Assembly: GCA_965218775.1 (NCBI GenBank)
Contig: CBDCLS010000004.1
Span: forward strand, 1,417,258-1,481,257
Length of the DNA stretch: 64,000 bases
Direction: 5' to 3'
DNA from: CAUZIZ01 sp965218775
GTDB taxonomy: Bacteria > Acidobacteriota > UBA6911 > RPQK01 > JAJDTT01
Made by a program: the position numbers and the translations under genes
Notes under the pieces: model-generated
Seen by the model: the letters and a program-made list of their open reading frames with translations, nothing else
The model's database searches: none
Told to the model about the DNA's origin: nothing
Part shown: piece after piece, positions 42,623 through 51,991 of the stretch
Numbering within the stretch: the first letter of the stretch is position 1
Layout of the letters: each line of letters begins with the position of its first letter

Positions 42623-45600
42623 TCAGTGACTCGGACCGGAGTAGAAGAAGGCAACTGGAAACACCAGTTCGAAGGGGGATCCGCCGCCGTGGCGATAACG
42701 GGGAGTACGGTGCTTCTCCTGCTTCACGAAGGCAGGGTTCTCGACGAAGCCATGGTCGGAGAAGACGATCAGCAAGGTTCGACGGGGGAGCTTGTCCAAG
42801 AACGCCAATATCTGAGGAAGAAGCTGATCGATGATCTCCGAGTGGAGAAAATAAGGGCTCTCCCGGCTGTGGTGAATCTTCTCGTCGATCCAATCCAACT
42901 TGTAGGTCAGATTATCCCGGCCGCTGCCCTGAAATGAGAATCCCTTCTGGATTCTTTGCTGGGGATGAAGACCACCGGCTGCCAGCCATTGCTTGACCTG
43001 CTCTAGCGTGTTCGAGGGCTTATGGGCATAGGCGACTCTTGTCTCGACCAGCCGGACATGTGGAGGCATCCGACGCTCCATTTGCCGGCACAGCAGCTGC
43101 CAGAGGGGCCAGGCAAGTGCGTCGATGAAGACGAACCGGACCGACTCGCCACCCAGGCTGGAAAGCAGCTGATTACTCTGATCTCTCACAATGCTATCGG
43201 CCCGAGGGAGCTTTCCCTCCGACTCCTGGATCCGGAGAGCATAGTCGTCACAGAATTGATCGAGGAGTTTGCGGCTTCGATTCTCCACCGAGACCAGATC
43301 CACCGCATCCAACCACTCGAGCTGGGTAAGGTGGACTCGAAGGCGATCCAGCATGAAAGGAATCTCAGCAACGGCCTGGGTGAAGAGCTTTTCCAGGGAA
43401 GCGAGGGATGGTCCGTGGTGGGTATGCTGTTTCCGCGCCTCTTGGACCCGGTGTTCCGTCTGGCGAACCCACAGCAGGCTGCTCAATAGCTCGTGATAGT
43501 GCTCCTTTTCCTGAGAAACCCGCTGCGAGCAAAGCGGAGTCCATTCTCCCTGTAGCACTTTAGCGACCTTCCGAAGGCTTCTGGAATCCGCATGAACCAA
43601 CTTCCTGAGCAGTCTCCCGGCGCCGTGATGAACTGGGGGCAGGAACGCACTTTCACGGGCTACCAATTGGGCTAGCTGGGAGGCCGAGTCGGTCAGCAGG
43701 CCCAGTGAGTTAAGGGTAGATTCTCCCAGGTGGTCCTCAAACTCGCCCTTGAAGTCGAAAAGCCAATCGTCGTCTCGCTCCAGAAGCACGGTTGCCAGCT
43801 CTGCATAGGAGGACAATGTCGCGCTTCGCGGGAGCAGGGCCAACTGCTGGCGGGCTTCGTCGGGATCGATACCATGACGGACTACCAGCTCACTAGCCAA
43901 TAGCCGGAAAACGAACTCTTCCCTGGTGAGTCGATCCAGATCCTGAGCCAACTCGGGGGAGGAAGTCGGAAGCAAGGATTGGAGCAGAACGCGGGCTCCG
44001 GATCCTCGCTCCTGCGGCTCATTCATCAGGCGAATGGGCTGGTTCGGATCCGAAAGACCCTCTTCAAGCCAGCCATCGAACTCCGATACCAGACTGCTGC
44101 GAGTCCTGGGTTGGGTCCCTATCTTCTGGCGAAAAGTGGAAAGATACTTGACTTCGAAAGGCTTTCGGTTCGGTTCGAAGGCATCCAGAATCCGCATGAA
44201 ATCGGCACTCAGATACTCCTCCATCGCCATAAGCTCGTCCAGGGTGCCCACCGATTTCAGACGCCGGCAGGACGCCAGTGAGCGCGCCTCCACACTACTG
44301 GACGAATCGCCCTTCTTGACCAGGTAGAATTCGAAACGGTCCAGCAGCTCGCGAAAGCGCGGGTGCTGCACCTGGATGATGAACTGCTTGAGCTGATTCT
44401 CAGTCTCTTCCCTGACTCGGTGTACGCGCTCCGTCTGAGGACGCTGTCCCAGCCGGAAGCCGCAGCCGCAAAGGGGACGCTGCTGCAATTCCTCCCAGAT
44501 CGACCGGCTGCAGCGTTGGCCCAGGATCCTGGAAAGTTCTTCCCTGAGAACGCCAGACGACTTCTCGGGGACAAAGGCGGAGAGCTTTTCCAGTCGAGCC
44601 AGTAGGCCCAGTTGGTCGCCCAGCTCCGACCCCTGGAGACGCAGTTGATCCGGTGACTCTTGAAAGGAGGTGTGCTGCTTTTGGTAATCAACTATATAGG
44701 ATTGGTGCCAGGTCTCGAACTCGGCCTGCAGCGCCCGGAAGCGGGCGGGATCCCAGCATGGGGCCCAGCCCTGGAGCTGGTCGGATAGCCCTTGCCGTCC
44801 TTCGGAGAGAACCTCATAGGTGGCTTCTGTCGGGATCGACCTGGCCGCCTCCTCCAGGTAGTTCCCCATGAAGACGAAACCGGCGAAAGAATCGGTAAAA
44901 AAGGAATGAGAGTGGGCAACGGCCAGGGCAGCAGAGTTGAACTCCTCAATGTTTTCGGTTCCCTCTACCAGTGTCTCAAGTCCTTGAATGGGAGGATGGC
45001 TGCGGCGAAGGGAATCGAGAAAACTCTCGATCGGCACCAGGGTTTCCCCCAGAGGTCGCCGATCCAACAAATCGTAGACACGGTAGTCCCGATACCGATT
45101 GAGCAGATGCTTCAGCTCGGCCAGCTTTCGCGCAGTGTCTTCTTGGAAGCTTCGCAGGACCTCCCAGAGTTGCTGGCACTCGCTGTACGACAAAGAGGTC
45201 TTCCGTAGATTCGCGGGTGTAGCATCGAGGCGACTGAGTCGGGAAGCCGCGGCTGTAGAGATGGTCTCTCCAACTGTCAGCTTCTCGATCTTGAGCAACT
45301 CTCCAGGATTCAGCTGGTTGAGCGGCATCTTGCGTCCACGTTGGAACCCCACGAGGAAGCCGCCAAACAGAGCGGCCAGCAGGAACGCCGTAAATTGACT
45401 CTCGCTCATGCCGAATTCGGAATCGGCCAGGGCCTGCTGGGCACGCCTGGCAGAGCAGGAATCTTCCTGCGCCACCACTCCCAAGAGAAGTCTCAGCGGC
45501 TCGGACTCATCAGCGTTTCTGGCAAAGAGATAGTCCCCCCGGCGCCGTCTCAAGATCCCGGTCGGAACCAGGAAACCGTCCAGGACCGTTCTGCCCCAAC

Positions 45601-47794
45601 CCAGCCGGTCGAAATCTTCACGAGACATAGAGCGGAAGTATTCGACTACTTCAGCTAGAGCTCCCTGGGGATAGTAATCTTGTAGGGGCGCAATCAGGTA
45701 GTGTTTGGGAAAATGGACTTCCAGCAGTTGAGCGGCCGCTTTCTGCAGCACTTCCTGGTGACTGGCGCATCTCAGAGCTTCGAAGCGATACAGTTCCTCT
45801 CCCCCCCGTCCCTGGAGCCGGCTGTTCTCGAAGGAACGCTGATAAATGTCCTGGGCCAGCAGCAGCTCGTCCTCGATCAGAGTACTGAGACGGTCCAGGA
45901 TACGCCCACCCTGAGTGGAGTCGTCTTCCTCATATTCCCGACGCAGTTCCACCAGCGCCAGCATCTGAAGACAGCGATCCAAGTCGGTAACTGCGGCAGG
46001 CTGGAGGATACCCAGGTTCGGACCGGGGATTTCTTGAGAAGCGGACAAGGCTTCCTCGCCTTGTCCCGGAAGCAGTGCAAGAAGCACAAAGTCTGGACTT
46101 GTCGATCCGACCCCGGCTTCTTGCGCCGGAGTTCCGTCACCAGCTGGGACGGAGAGCGTGCCGTTTCGCCGGGTGTTCTGCCAGTCTACGGTCATCGCTT
46201 CGCAATAACCCAGTCTGAGCCCCCGAAAAAAGGGCAGATCAGAGACCAGATGGACGAACAATCTGGAAACGACCTGTCCACCTAGAGACTTGAGAATCTC
46301 CCGCTTGTAGTCGAGCTTCTTGTCAACAATCGAATGAACGTTGGCATCGAGCTGGAGCTTATAGGTCTGCCGAAATGGGTCCGCCGCCGCCTCAGGAGCC
46401 TCCAGAGCCACCACAAACCCACCTCTCTTGCAGAGGAGATCCGCCATATCAGAGGTGTACCGATAGTTCACTTCGGGGTCGAGATCGGTGACCGGATCGA
46501 GGAGCATTTCGGTGAGCTGTCGCACCGTAAAGGGCCGACGAACCGGAGAGATTTCCTGCAGGATCAAGAGCTTCAAGAGACGCAAGGCAAAGATGCGATC
46601 CTCAGCTTCCTCCATGATGCTCTCCATCTCTCTGACATGGTGAGCGTAGACGGTCTCGACGTAGGGGAGGGTTTCGATAGTGCTCTTGATGCGATCGAGG
46701 AAATGGTCGAAAATCCGGTCGGGGAATACCAGCGTTTCATAGGGACTCTCCAAAATGCCCGAAATGCCTCGGTCGGGATCCCCCTTGATCTGATAGTGGA
46801 TAAAGTCGACTATCCCCCTCGTCTTGGAGAAGAGTGGTTTGAGATCCTCCAACAGCTGGACGCAGTCTGGGTGCACCGGGTAGAGAGAGCAGAACTCTTC
46901 CTGGGAAACAGACCACTCGGGAAAAGACCGCTTGAGTTTCAGAAAAAACTCCCGGAGTGGGTCAGAAGCCTCCGACCTCTTCTGGATCAGGAGCTTGCTG
47001 GCCAGGGATTTGACGTGTGCGGCAGTCAATACGATTCGAATCGGGTAGCGATCTTTGATCTTGTTGAAGAGCTCCTGGTGAATCTCGCCTGTCTCCTCCA
47101 GATACTCCTGAACCGCGGCGACCAACCATAGAGGCCGATGCTCCGACGTCTCGCCCAGGAACTGCAGATACCGTATGTCCTCGTTGAAGTGACGCAGCGA
47201 AGGCTTCGAGCGCAGGAATTCACTTAGCTCATCCAGAAGAACGATCAGCCCATCGTAGCGCTCCCCCTGCAAAAGTTTGAAGACCTCATCAAAAAAGCCC
47301 TTGCGGGTATCAGGATCTGGCCTCCCCAGCGCCCCTGGCACAGCCTCTTGACGATCAGATTGGCCCAAGCTCGGAAAGGCGCTTCGCAGACTCTCCGTTA
47401 CGATGTCTTCCAGATAACGACTGCTCCGATATTCGATCAGGGAGACCGGCAACACGGCGGGCCGGCACGATTGAAGCCGTTCCAGTGGTAGTGCAGACAA
47501 CGAGTCCTCTTCCGCCAAACGCTCGAGAAAGGAGTCCAAGAAGTCCGCATCCGAGAAGATCAGATTGAGATAAGCCAGGAAATGGGATTTGCCGGAGCCG
47601 AAATGACCCTTGAGAAAAGAACCGCATCCCTGCCCGCGCAAGATGTGCTGGAGAATCACCCGAAGCCCGAAGGAGACTTCATCGGTCAGGACGAAGTTTC
47701 GAACCAGTCTGGAGCGTTCTTCCGGATCTTCTGCGTCCCGAAGTTGAATAACGGTCTTGATGGAGGGAAGAGAGACTAGATCTTTAACTTGCAC
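42623..47794 (-). CDS. Giant fusion: DUF6079-like P-loop ATPase with C-terminal PglZ domain
   Basis: 1723 residues from the GTG at 47794. The N-terminus resembles DUF6079/BrxC-type ATPases: PSIKTVIQLRDAEDPEERSR, FVLTDEV, Walker A GHFGSGKSHFL (63-73), Walker B LIVLLDELSEFL (183-194), then a sensor-like PLWLVAAVQEYLE. The middle 1300 residues are helical with coiled-coil-like stretches. The last 170 residues read like a PglZ phosphatase domain: RFVFIDALAWPLWQLL (about 1553-1568), ETRVAYAHKPS, and LLIVFSDHGF with the DHG metal motif (about 1674-1683). In BREX the ATPase and PglZ are separate proteins; here they are one. The start overlaps the end of the TPR gene by 11 bases, so the two are coupled. 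No methyltransferase, BrxA/B or nuclease lies nearby. A phage-defence or signalling role is inference. Confidence 0.85.
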   Translation of the reverse strand: MQVKDLVSLPSIKTVIQLRDAEDPEERSRLVRNFVLTDEVSFGLRVILQHILRGQGCGSFLKGHFGSGKSHFLAYLNLIFSDADFLDSFLERLAEEDSLSALPLERLQSCRPAVLPVSLIEYRSSRYLEDIVTESLRSAFPSLGQSDRQEAVPGALGRPDPDTRKGFFDEVFKLLQGERYDGLIVLLDELSEFLRSKPSLRHFNEDIRYLQFLGETSEHRPLWLVAAVQEYLEETGEIHQELFNKIKDRYPIRIVLTAAHVKSLASKLLIQKRSEASDPLREFFLKLKRSFPEWSVSQEEFCSLYPVHPDCVQLLEDLKPLFSKTRGIVDFIHYQIKGDPDRGISGILESPYETLVFPDRIFDHFLDRIKSTIETLPYVETVYAHHVREMESIMEEAEDRIFALRLLKLLILQEISPVRRPFTVRQLTEMLLDPVTDLDPEVNYRYTSDMADLLCKRGGFVVALEAPEAAADPFRQTYKLQLDANVHSIVDKKLDYKREILKSLGGQVVSRLFVHLVSDLPFFRGLRLGYCEAMTVDWQNTRRNGTLSVPAGDGTPAQEAGVGSTSPDFVLLALLPGQGEEALSASQEIPGPNLGILQPAAVTDLDRCLQMLALVELRREYEEDDSTQGGRILDRLSTLIEDELLLAQDIYQRSFENSRLQGRGGEELYRFEALRCASHQEVLQKAAAQLLEVHFPKHYLIAPLQDYYPQGALAEVVEYFRSMSREDFDRLGWGRTVLDGFLVPTGILRRRRGDYLFARNADESEPLRLLLGVVAQEDSCSARRAQQALADSEFGMSESQFTAFLLAALFGGFLVGFQRGRKMPLNQLNPGELLKIEKLTVGETISTAAASRLSRLDATPANLRKTSLSYSECQQLWEVLRSFQEDTARKLAELKHLLNRYRDYRVYDLLDRRPLGETLVPIESFLDSLRRSHPPIQGLETLVEGTENIEEFNSAALAVAHSHSFFTDSFAGFVFMGNYLEEAARSIPTEATYEVLSEGRQGLSDQLQGWAPCWDPARFRALQAEFETWHQSYIVDYQKQHTSFQESPDQLRLQGSELGDQLGLLARLEKLSAFVPEKSSGVLREELSRILGQRCSRSIWEELQQRPLCGCGFRLGQRPQTERVHRVREETENQLKQFIIQVQHPRFRELLDRFEFYLVKKGDSSSSVEARSLASCRRLKSVGTLDELMAMEEYLSADFMRILDAFEPNRKPFEVKYLSTFRQKIGTQPRTRSSLVSEFDGWLEEGLSDPNQPIRLMNEPQERGSGARVLLQSLLPTSSPELAQDLDRLTREEFVFRLLASELVVRHGIDPDEARQQLALLPRSATLSSYAELATVLLERDDDWLFDFKGEFEDHLGESTLNSLGLLTDSASQLAQLVARESAFLPPVHHGAGRLLRKLVHADSRSLRKVAKVLQGEWTPLCSQRVSQEKEHYHELLSSLLWVRQTEHRVQEARKQHTHHGPSLASLEKLFTQAVAEIPFMLDRLRVHLTQLEWLDAVDLVSVENRSRKLLDQFCDDYALRIQESEGKLPRADSIVRDQSNQLLSSLGGESVRFVFIDALAWPLWQLLCRQMERRMPPHVRLVETRVAYAHKPSNTLEQVKQWLAAGGLHPQQRIQKGFSFQGSGRDNLTYKLDWIDEKIHHSRESPYFLHSEIIDQLLPQILAFLDKLPRRTLLIVFSDHGFVENPAFVKQEKHRTPRYRHGGGSPFELVFPVAFFYSGPSH

Positions 47795-48812
47795 GGGGTG
47801 AATGCTTCGGTCCTGCCGCCAATAGTTTTCGAGCCACTCCGAAAAGAAAGTGGTTGGCCGATTTCTGGCGTGCCAGGCCAAACAAAAAATCAGCCAGTTC
47901 CTGAGTCCGTCCAAGACGCCTTCCGGCCGCCAACAAGCAGGACCGGAGGTACGGATCCTGAGGGCGCCGCTCGAATTGCTGGCGAAGCAGAGGATAGGCC
48001 TCTTCGTAGATCTCTGCCTTGTAGTAGGCAAAGGCCAAGGATCGTTCGAAGAAGTCACGATCCTCCCCCGAAGCCAGGCCAACCAGCTCACGGTAGATCT
48101 CGGCGGCTTCGCCATACCGCCCCTCAGCCTTCAGCTGGTCAGCCTTGACCCTGAGTAGGGCAGAGTCCCGACGACTTGAAGGCAGGCGCAGCATCCGATC
48201 CAGTTCCTTTCTGACCGTCTTCCCATCCTTCTTTGTGGCCTTGAGCTTCAGCAGACGAGCTTTGGCGAAGTCATTGTCAGGTTTCAGCTGGAGAATCTCT
48301 TCGTAACAGGACATGGCTTCCGCTACCCGGCCTATCCCCTCGTAGGCGCGCGCCAAGGCGCTCAGAGTGTAGGCATCCGGGTGGTGACCCCGGCCCAGCT
48401 GTCCCAAGAGAGCCAGGGCCTGCTCATGTCTCCCCAGACCTAGCAGACAATCGGCCTGGCGCTTGAGGAAGAACGGAGAGCCCTTGAGGGAAAAGGCGAT
48501 ACGAAAGGATTCCAGAGCACCTTCGTACTCCTTGCGCGCCAGTTGCGTCGTGCCCTTGAAGGCATGGAAATCGGGCAGGCTCTGGGCCCGATCTTCGAGC
48601 TGATTCAACAACTCCTGAGCTTCCTGGCGCCTCCCCAGGTTCCAGCGCGCCTCTGCCAGCAGCACCTGGAACCGAAGATTCGAAGGGTGCCGATCCAAAG
48701 CAACCCGAACCTCCTCCTCCATCCCTTGATAGGAGCGTTGTCGCTTGAATTCGTAGATCCGAGATAGGAGAATCCGTATCTCGCTGGACTGCCAACTCAC
48801 AACCGGACCCAT
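47784..48812 (-). CDS. TPR-repeat protein coupled to the ATPase-PglZ gene
   Basis: 342 residues from the ATG at 48812; a GTG at 48800 is an equally good start, because TATAAT overlaps the ATG. It has no signal peptide. Repeated helix pairs of TPR type run throughout: FQVLLAEARWNLGRRQEAQE, FFLKRQADCLLGLGRHEQAL, YTLSALARAYEGIGRVAEAM, ALLRVKADQLKAEGRYGEAA and FERSLAFAYYKAEIYEEAYP. TPR proteins are binding scaffolds, so this one is a likely partner or sensor of the large protein encoded directly downstream. The 11-base overlap (GTGCAAGTTAA) makes joint translation probable. It is divergent from bioB. Confidence 0.85.
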   Translation of the reverse strand: MGPVVSWQSSEIRILLSRIYEFKRQRSYQGMEEEVRVALDRHPSNLRFQVLLAEARWNLGRRQEAQELLNQLEDRAQSLPDFHAFKGTTQLARKEYEGALESFRIAFSLKGSPFFLKRQADCLLGLGRHEQALALLGQLGRGHHPDAYTLSALARAYEGIGRVAEAMSCYEEILQLKPDNDFAKARLLKLKATKKDGKTVRKELDRMLRLPSSRRDSALLRVKADQLKAEGRYGEAAEIYRELVGLASGEDRDFFERSLAFAYYKAEIYEEAYPLLRQQFERRPQDPYLRSCLLAAGRRLGRTQELADFLFGLARQKSANHFLFGVARKLLAAGPKHSPRAS

Positions 48813-48894
48813 TATAGCTGATCCGGATCGCCGATCATCCTCGCTACTTGCCCAGGCTTGACCCGGACCGGCTTTTTCTCTAGCTTTGTGTCCT

Positions 48895-49893
48895 GTGACT
48901 GTAAGCTCAGATCCTTTGCCAACTGAATCTAGGGATGACAACCTGATCCGTCACGACTGGACAGACGAGGAGATCCGCGCCATCTACGATCTTTCTTTGC
49001 CGGACCAGCTCTTTCGGGCCCAACAGGTTCACCGGTGCTTCCACGACCCCCAGAAGGTGCAGTTGTGCACGCTGCTCAGCATCAAGACGGGAGGGTGTCC
49101 TGAAGACTGTTCTTACTGTCCCCAAAGCGCTCACTACGATACCTCTGTCGCCTCGGAACGGCTGCTCGATGTGGAACATGTCGTGGGAATGGCTCGAAGG
49201 GCGCGAGAGAATGGATCGACCCGGTTCTGCATGGGCGCCGCCTGGCGGGAGGTTCGACACGGCTCCGAGTTTGAGCAGGTACTCCAGATGGTCCGCCGGG
49301 TGAGTGACCTGGGGCTGGAGGTGTGCTGCACGCTTGGGATGCTGCAACCAGGACAGGCCGAGCGCCTGGCGGAAGCCGGACTGACCGCCTATAACCATAA
49401 TCTGGACACCGGTCCGGACTACTACTCCGAAATCATCACGACCCGTACCTTCGAAGATCGGCTGCGGACGATTGAGAGCGTTCGTAAGGCAGGTATCAGC
49501 GTTTGCTGCGGAGGGATCCTGGGTATGGGAGAAAGTCTGGCGGACCGGATGGCCCTGGTACGCGTCCTGGCAGGCTTCGAACCCCACCCGGAAAGCGTTC
49601 CCGTCAATACTCTGGTACGGGTCGAGGGAACGCCACTGGAAGACGAGTCAGCGGTCGATTCGCTGGATCTCGTCAGAATGATCGCCACCACCCGCATCGT
49701 CCTGCCGCAGAGCCGGGTCCGTCTCAGCGCCGGCCGCACCGAGATGTCCATCGAGACCCAGGCCCTTTGCTTTATTGCGGGAGCTAATTCCATTTTCTGC
49801 GGCGAGAAACTGCTGACCACTCCGAATCCGGATCAGGATCAGGACCAGGTCCTGTTGGGAAAACTCGGTCTCTCTCCGGTTGCAATGTCATGA
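48895..49893 (+). CDS. bioB: Biotin synthase
   Basis: 332 residues. A radical-SAM enzyme that inserts sulfur into dethiobiotin, the last step of biotin formation. The [4Fe-4S] site is CPEDCSYCPQS (Cys-x3-Cys-x2-Cys). Other family motifs: LLSIKTGGCPEDC, RFCMGAAWREV, TLGML, YNHNLDT, VCCGGILGMGE, INTLVR-like VNTLVRVEGTP, and RLSAGRTEM with the arginine ligand of the [2Fe-2S] cluster. The start is not certain: the GTG at 48895 has no clear ribosome site; TTGACC at 48858 with a weak -10 suggests a very short leader. It overlaps bioF by 4 bases. Confidence 0.96.
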   Translation: MTVSSDPLPTESRDDNLIRHDWTDEEIRAIYDLSLPDQLFRAQQVHRCFHDPQKVQLCTLLSIKTGGCPEDCSYCPQSAHYDTSVASERLLDVEHVVGMARRARENGSTRFCMGAAWREVRHGSEFEQVLQMVRRVSDLGLEVCCTLGMLQPGQAERLAEAGLTAYNHNLDTGPDYYSEIITTRTFEDRLRTIESVRKAGISVCCGGILGMGESLADRMALVRVLAGFEPHPESVPVNTLVRVEGTPLEDESAVDSLDLVRMIATTRIVLPQSRVRLSAGRTEMSIETQALCFIAGANSIFCGEKLLTTPNPDQDQDQVLLGKLGLSPVAMS

Positions 49894-51041
49894 GCTCCCT
49901 TCTCCCGGAAGTGGAGAGCCTCCTGGAAGATCTCCGGCTCCAGGATCAGTACCGTCAACTCGCGGTTGCATCCGGCCTGGATTTTTCCTCCAACGACTAT
50001 CTGGGGCTGTCCCAAGACCCCTCTTTCAGGGCAGCCATCCTGGATAGGGTGAGTCGCTGCACAGCCTTGACTTCCCCTTCATCGCGTCTCTTGGCTGGTA
50101 CTACTCCGTCCCACCTGGAGCTTGAAGAAAGGCTGAGTCAGCTCAAGGGAAGCGAGGCCGCGTTGGTCTTCCCCAGCGGATACCAGGCCAACGTCGGATT
50201 GCTGAGCACCCTGATCAAGCCAGGAGATCGAGTCCTGTCAGATAGGCAGAACCACGCCAGCATCATCGACGGGCTGCGCTTGAGCCGCTGCCAGAAAGTA
50301 ATCTTCCCCCATTTGGACACTGGGGCGATCTCTGAAGCGCTTTCGATCCCGCACCCCCAAGGACGGACCTTCCTGGTTACCGAATCGCTCTTCAGCATGG
50401 ATGGTGATATCGCTCCACTTGATGAGTACGCACGGATGACCGAGCGCTGGGGAGCTGACCTGATCGTAGACGATTCACATGCCCTGGGTGTCTTTGGGAA
50501 GGATCGGGGCTCGGGCCTGACCGAACACTTTGGCATCGAGGGGCGCACCGCAGCCGTCGTTTCGACATTCGGTAAGGCCTTGGGGCTTTATGGCGCTTTT
50601 GTGGCCGCTCCCAGGCCGATCGTCGAGTACCTCGTCAATACCTGTCGTTCCTTCATCTTCACCACTGCGGTCTCTCCGCTGATGCTGTCGGCCATCCAAG
50701 CGGGCCTCGACATTCTGGAGCGAGAGCCACAGCGGCGGGAGCGTGTTCGTTCGCTTGCCAACCGCCTCCGCGAGCAACTACGGGGCCACGGACTCGACAC
50801 ACTCAACAGCGGGGGACCGATCGTCCCAGTCATAGTGGGGCGGAATCAGGAAGCGGTTGCCGCTGCCCGAAGGCTGCAAGATCAGGGTCTTGACGTACGC
50901 GCAATCCGCCCTCCAACAGTGGCTCCCGGCACCTCCCGACTGCGGATCTCGGTGCATGCCAACCACAGGGACGAAGACATCGATCGACTGGCGGCAGCCG
51001 TAATCGAGGCAGTACGTCCGATTCTTGCAGGGAGCAAATAG
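49890..51041 (+). CDS. bioF: 8-amino-7-oxononanoate synthase
   Basis: 383 residues, normal length. The PLP-dependent enzyme condenses pimeloyl-thioester with alanine. The lysine that binds PLP is in VSTFGKALGLYGAF. Other family motifs are FSSNDYLGLS, SSRLLAGTT, LVFPSGYQANVGLL, DRQNHASIIDG, ESLFSMDGD and IVDDSHALGVFG. The ATG overlaps the bioB stop (ATGA), so the genes are translationally coupled. Confidence 0.96.
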   Translation: MSSLLPEVESLLEDLRLQDQYRQLAVASGLDFSSNDYLGLSQDPSFRAAILDRVSRCTALTSPSSRLLAGTTPSHLELEERLSQLKGSEAALVFPSGYQANVGLLSTLIKPGDRVLSDRQNHASIIDGLRLSRCQKVIFPHLDTGAISEALSIPHPQGRTFLVTESLFSMDGDIAPLDEYARMTERWGADLIVDDSHALGVFGKDRGSGLTEHFGIEGRTAAVVSTFGKALGLYGAFVAAPRPIVEYLVNTCRSFIFTTAVSPLMLSAIQAGLDILEREPQRRERVRSLANRLREQLRGHGLDTLNSGGPIVPVIVGRNQEAVAAARRLQDQGLDVRAIRPPTVAPGTSRLRISVHANHRDEDIDRLAAAVIEAVRPILAGSK

Positions 51042-51074
51042 CCGGCTTTCCACTCGGGCTCTTCGGAGGGATAA

Positions 51075-51743
51075 GTGTCTCTGATCGTCATCGGAACCGG
51101 AACCGAGATAGGAAAGACCATCACTTGTGCGCTCCTGCTCACCCGCTACAGCGGTCACTGTAGTCCAGCCTACTGGAAGCCCATCGCAACCGGATCTGCA
51201 GAGGGAAAGGATACAGACGTGATCCGCGAACTCTGCGGGGACTCGGTGAAAGTACTGAAGGAGCGCTATCTCTTCGATCCGCCCGTCTCGCCTCACCTGG
51301 CCGCGCGACAGGCCGACAAGGTAATCAGTCCCGAGGAGATACTCCAATCTGTGCGGATCCACGGGCGAGCACATCGAGACCGAGCTCTGGTGATCGAGGG
51401 CATCGGGGGACTACTGGTCCCTCTCACCGATGAGGGCTACCTCCTCGCCGACCTGCTCCAGGAAATGGGACTGCCCTGCCTGCTGGTTGCATCCAGCGCC
51501 CTGGGAACCATCAACCACACCCTCTTGACCTTGGAAGCCCTACGTCTACGCCAGCTGCCTTTGGCAGGCGTTATCCTGAATGGGCTCCCCAACCAGGAGA
51601 ATCGCCGGGCGATTGAGAAATTTGGTGAGGTAGAGGTGGTTTTGGAGGTAGAGCCGATGGGAACACCCACACCAGAGCGAGTAACCGAGGCCTCGAAGCG
51701 GTTTGACCCGGAGGGGGTCCTGCGACGATTTCTTGAAAGCTGA
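51075..51743 (+). CDS. bioD: Dethiobiotin synthetase
   Basis: 222 residues. It closes the ureido ring of dethiobiotin using ATP and CO2. P-loop GTGTEIGKTIT, YWKPIATGS, FDPPVSPHLAAR and VIEGIGGLLVPLTD are the usual BioD motifs. The GTG start has GGAGG 6 bases upstream. It lies 33 bases after bioF. A word-hairpin follows its stop, before bioA. Confidence 0.95.
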   Translation: MSLIVIGTGTEIGKTITCALLLTRYSGHCSPAYWKPIATGSAEGKDTDVIRELCGDSVKVLKERYLFDPPVSPHLAARQADKVISPEEILQSVRIHGRAHRDRALVIEGIGGLLVPLTDEGYLLADLLQEMGLPCLLVASSALGTINHTLLTLEALRLRQLPLAGVILNGLPNQENRRAIEKFGEVEVVLEVEPMGTPTPERVTEASKRFDPEGVLRRFLES

Positions 51744-51788
51744 GGTGGAAAGGATTCCCGGAAACAGTGCAGAACTGCCACCCAGACA

Positions 51789-51904
51789 CTTCGACGTTCG
51801 CATGTTCGGTGTTCTGCGGTTTGTGCTTTAGCCTTTTTCCTTCCTCTGGAGAAGGCAACCGATAAATGCTAAACCGCAGAATATCGAACAAGCGAATTTC
51901 GAAG
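51789..51904. repeat. Word-hairpin of the TTCGATATTCTGCGG family, third copy (inverted)
   Basis: Reads CTTCGACGTTCGCATGTTCG, GTGTTCTGCGGTTTGTGC, a centre with GAGAAGGCAACCGAT, and AAACCGCAGAATATCGAAC, AAGCGAATTTCGAAG. In reverse complement it matches both copies at 39534-39776. It fills the space between bioD and bioA and would separate their transcripts or act as an attenuating structure. Confidence 0.85.
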
Positions 51905-51991
51905 GCCGGAAAGAACGACGGGACACCCCATGTCTTTCTGAAGTCAACGAGGCGCGACCCTTTTGCGGTACCCTCTTGACGGTTGGAAACC

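Noticed and set aside
46334..47131. Plus-strand frame within the ATPase-PglZ gene
   Set aside because: Shadow of the large gene, with no start signal.
47795..48115. N-terminal extension of the ATPase-PglZ frame
   Set aside because: It overlaps the TPR gene out of frame and is of low complexity; DUF6079-like homology starts at the GTG at 47794.
42623..48812. Complete BREX locus
   Set aside because: No PglX-type methyltransferase, BrxA, BrxB or BrxL is encoded in the surrounding 10 kb; only the ATPase and PglZ-like parts are seen.
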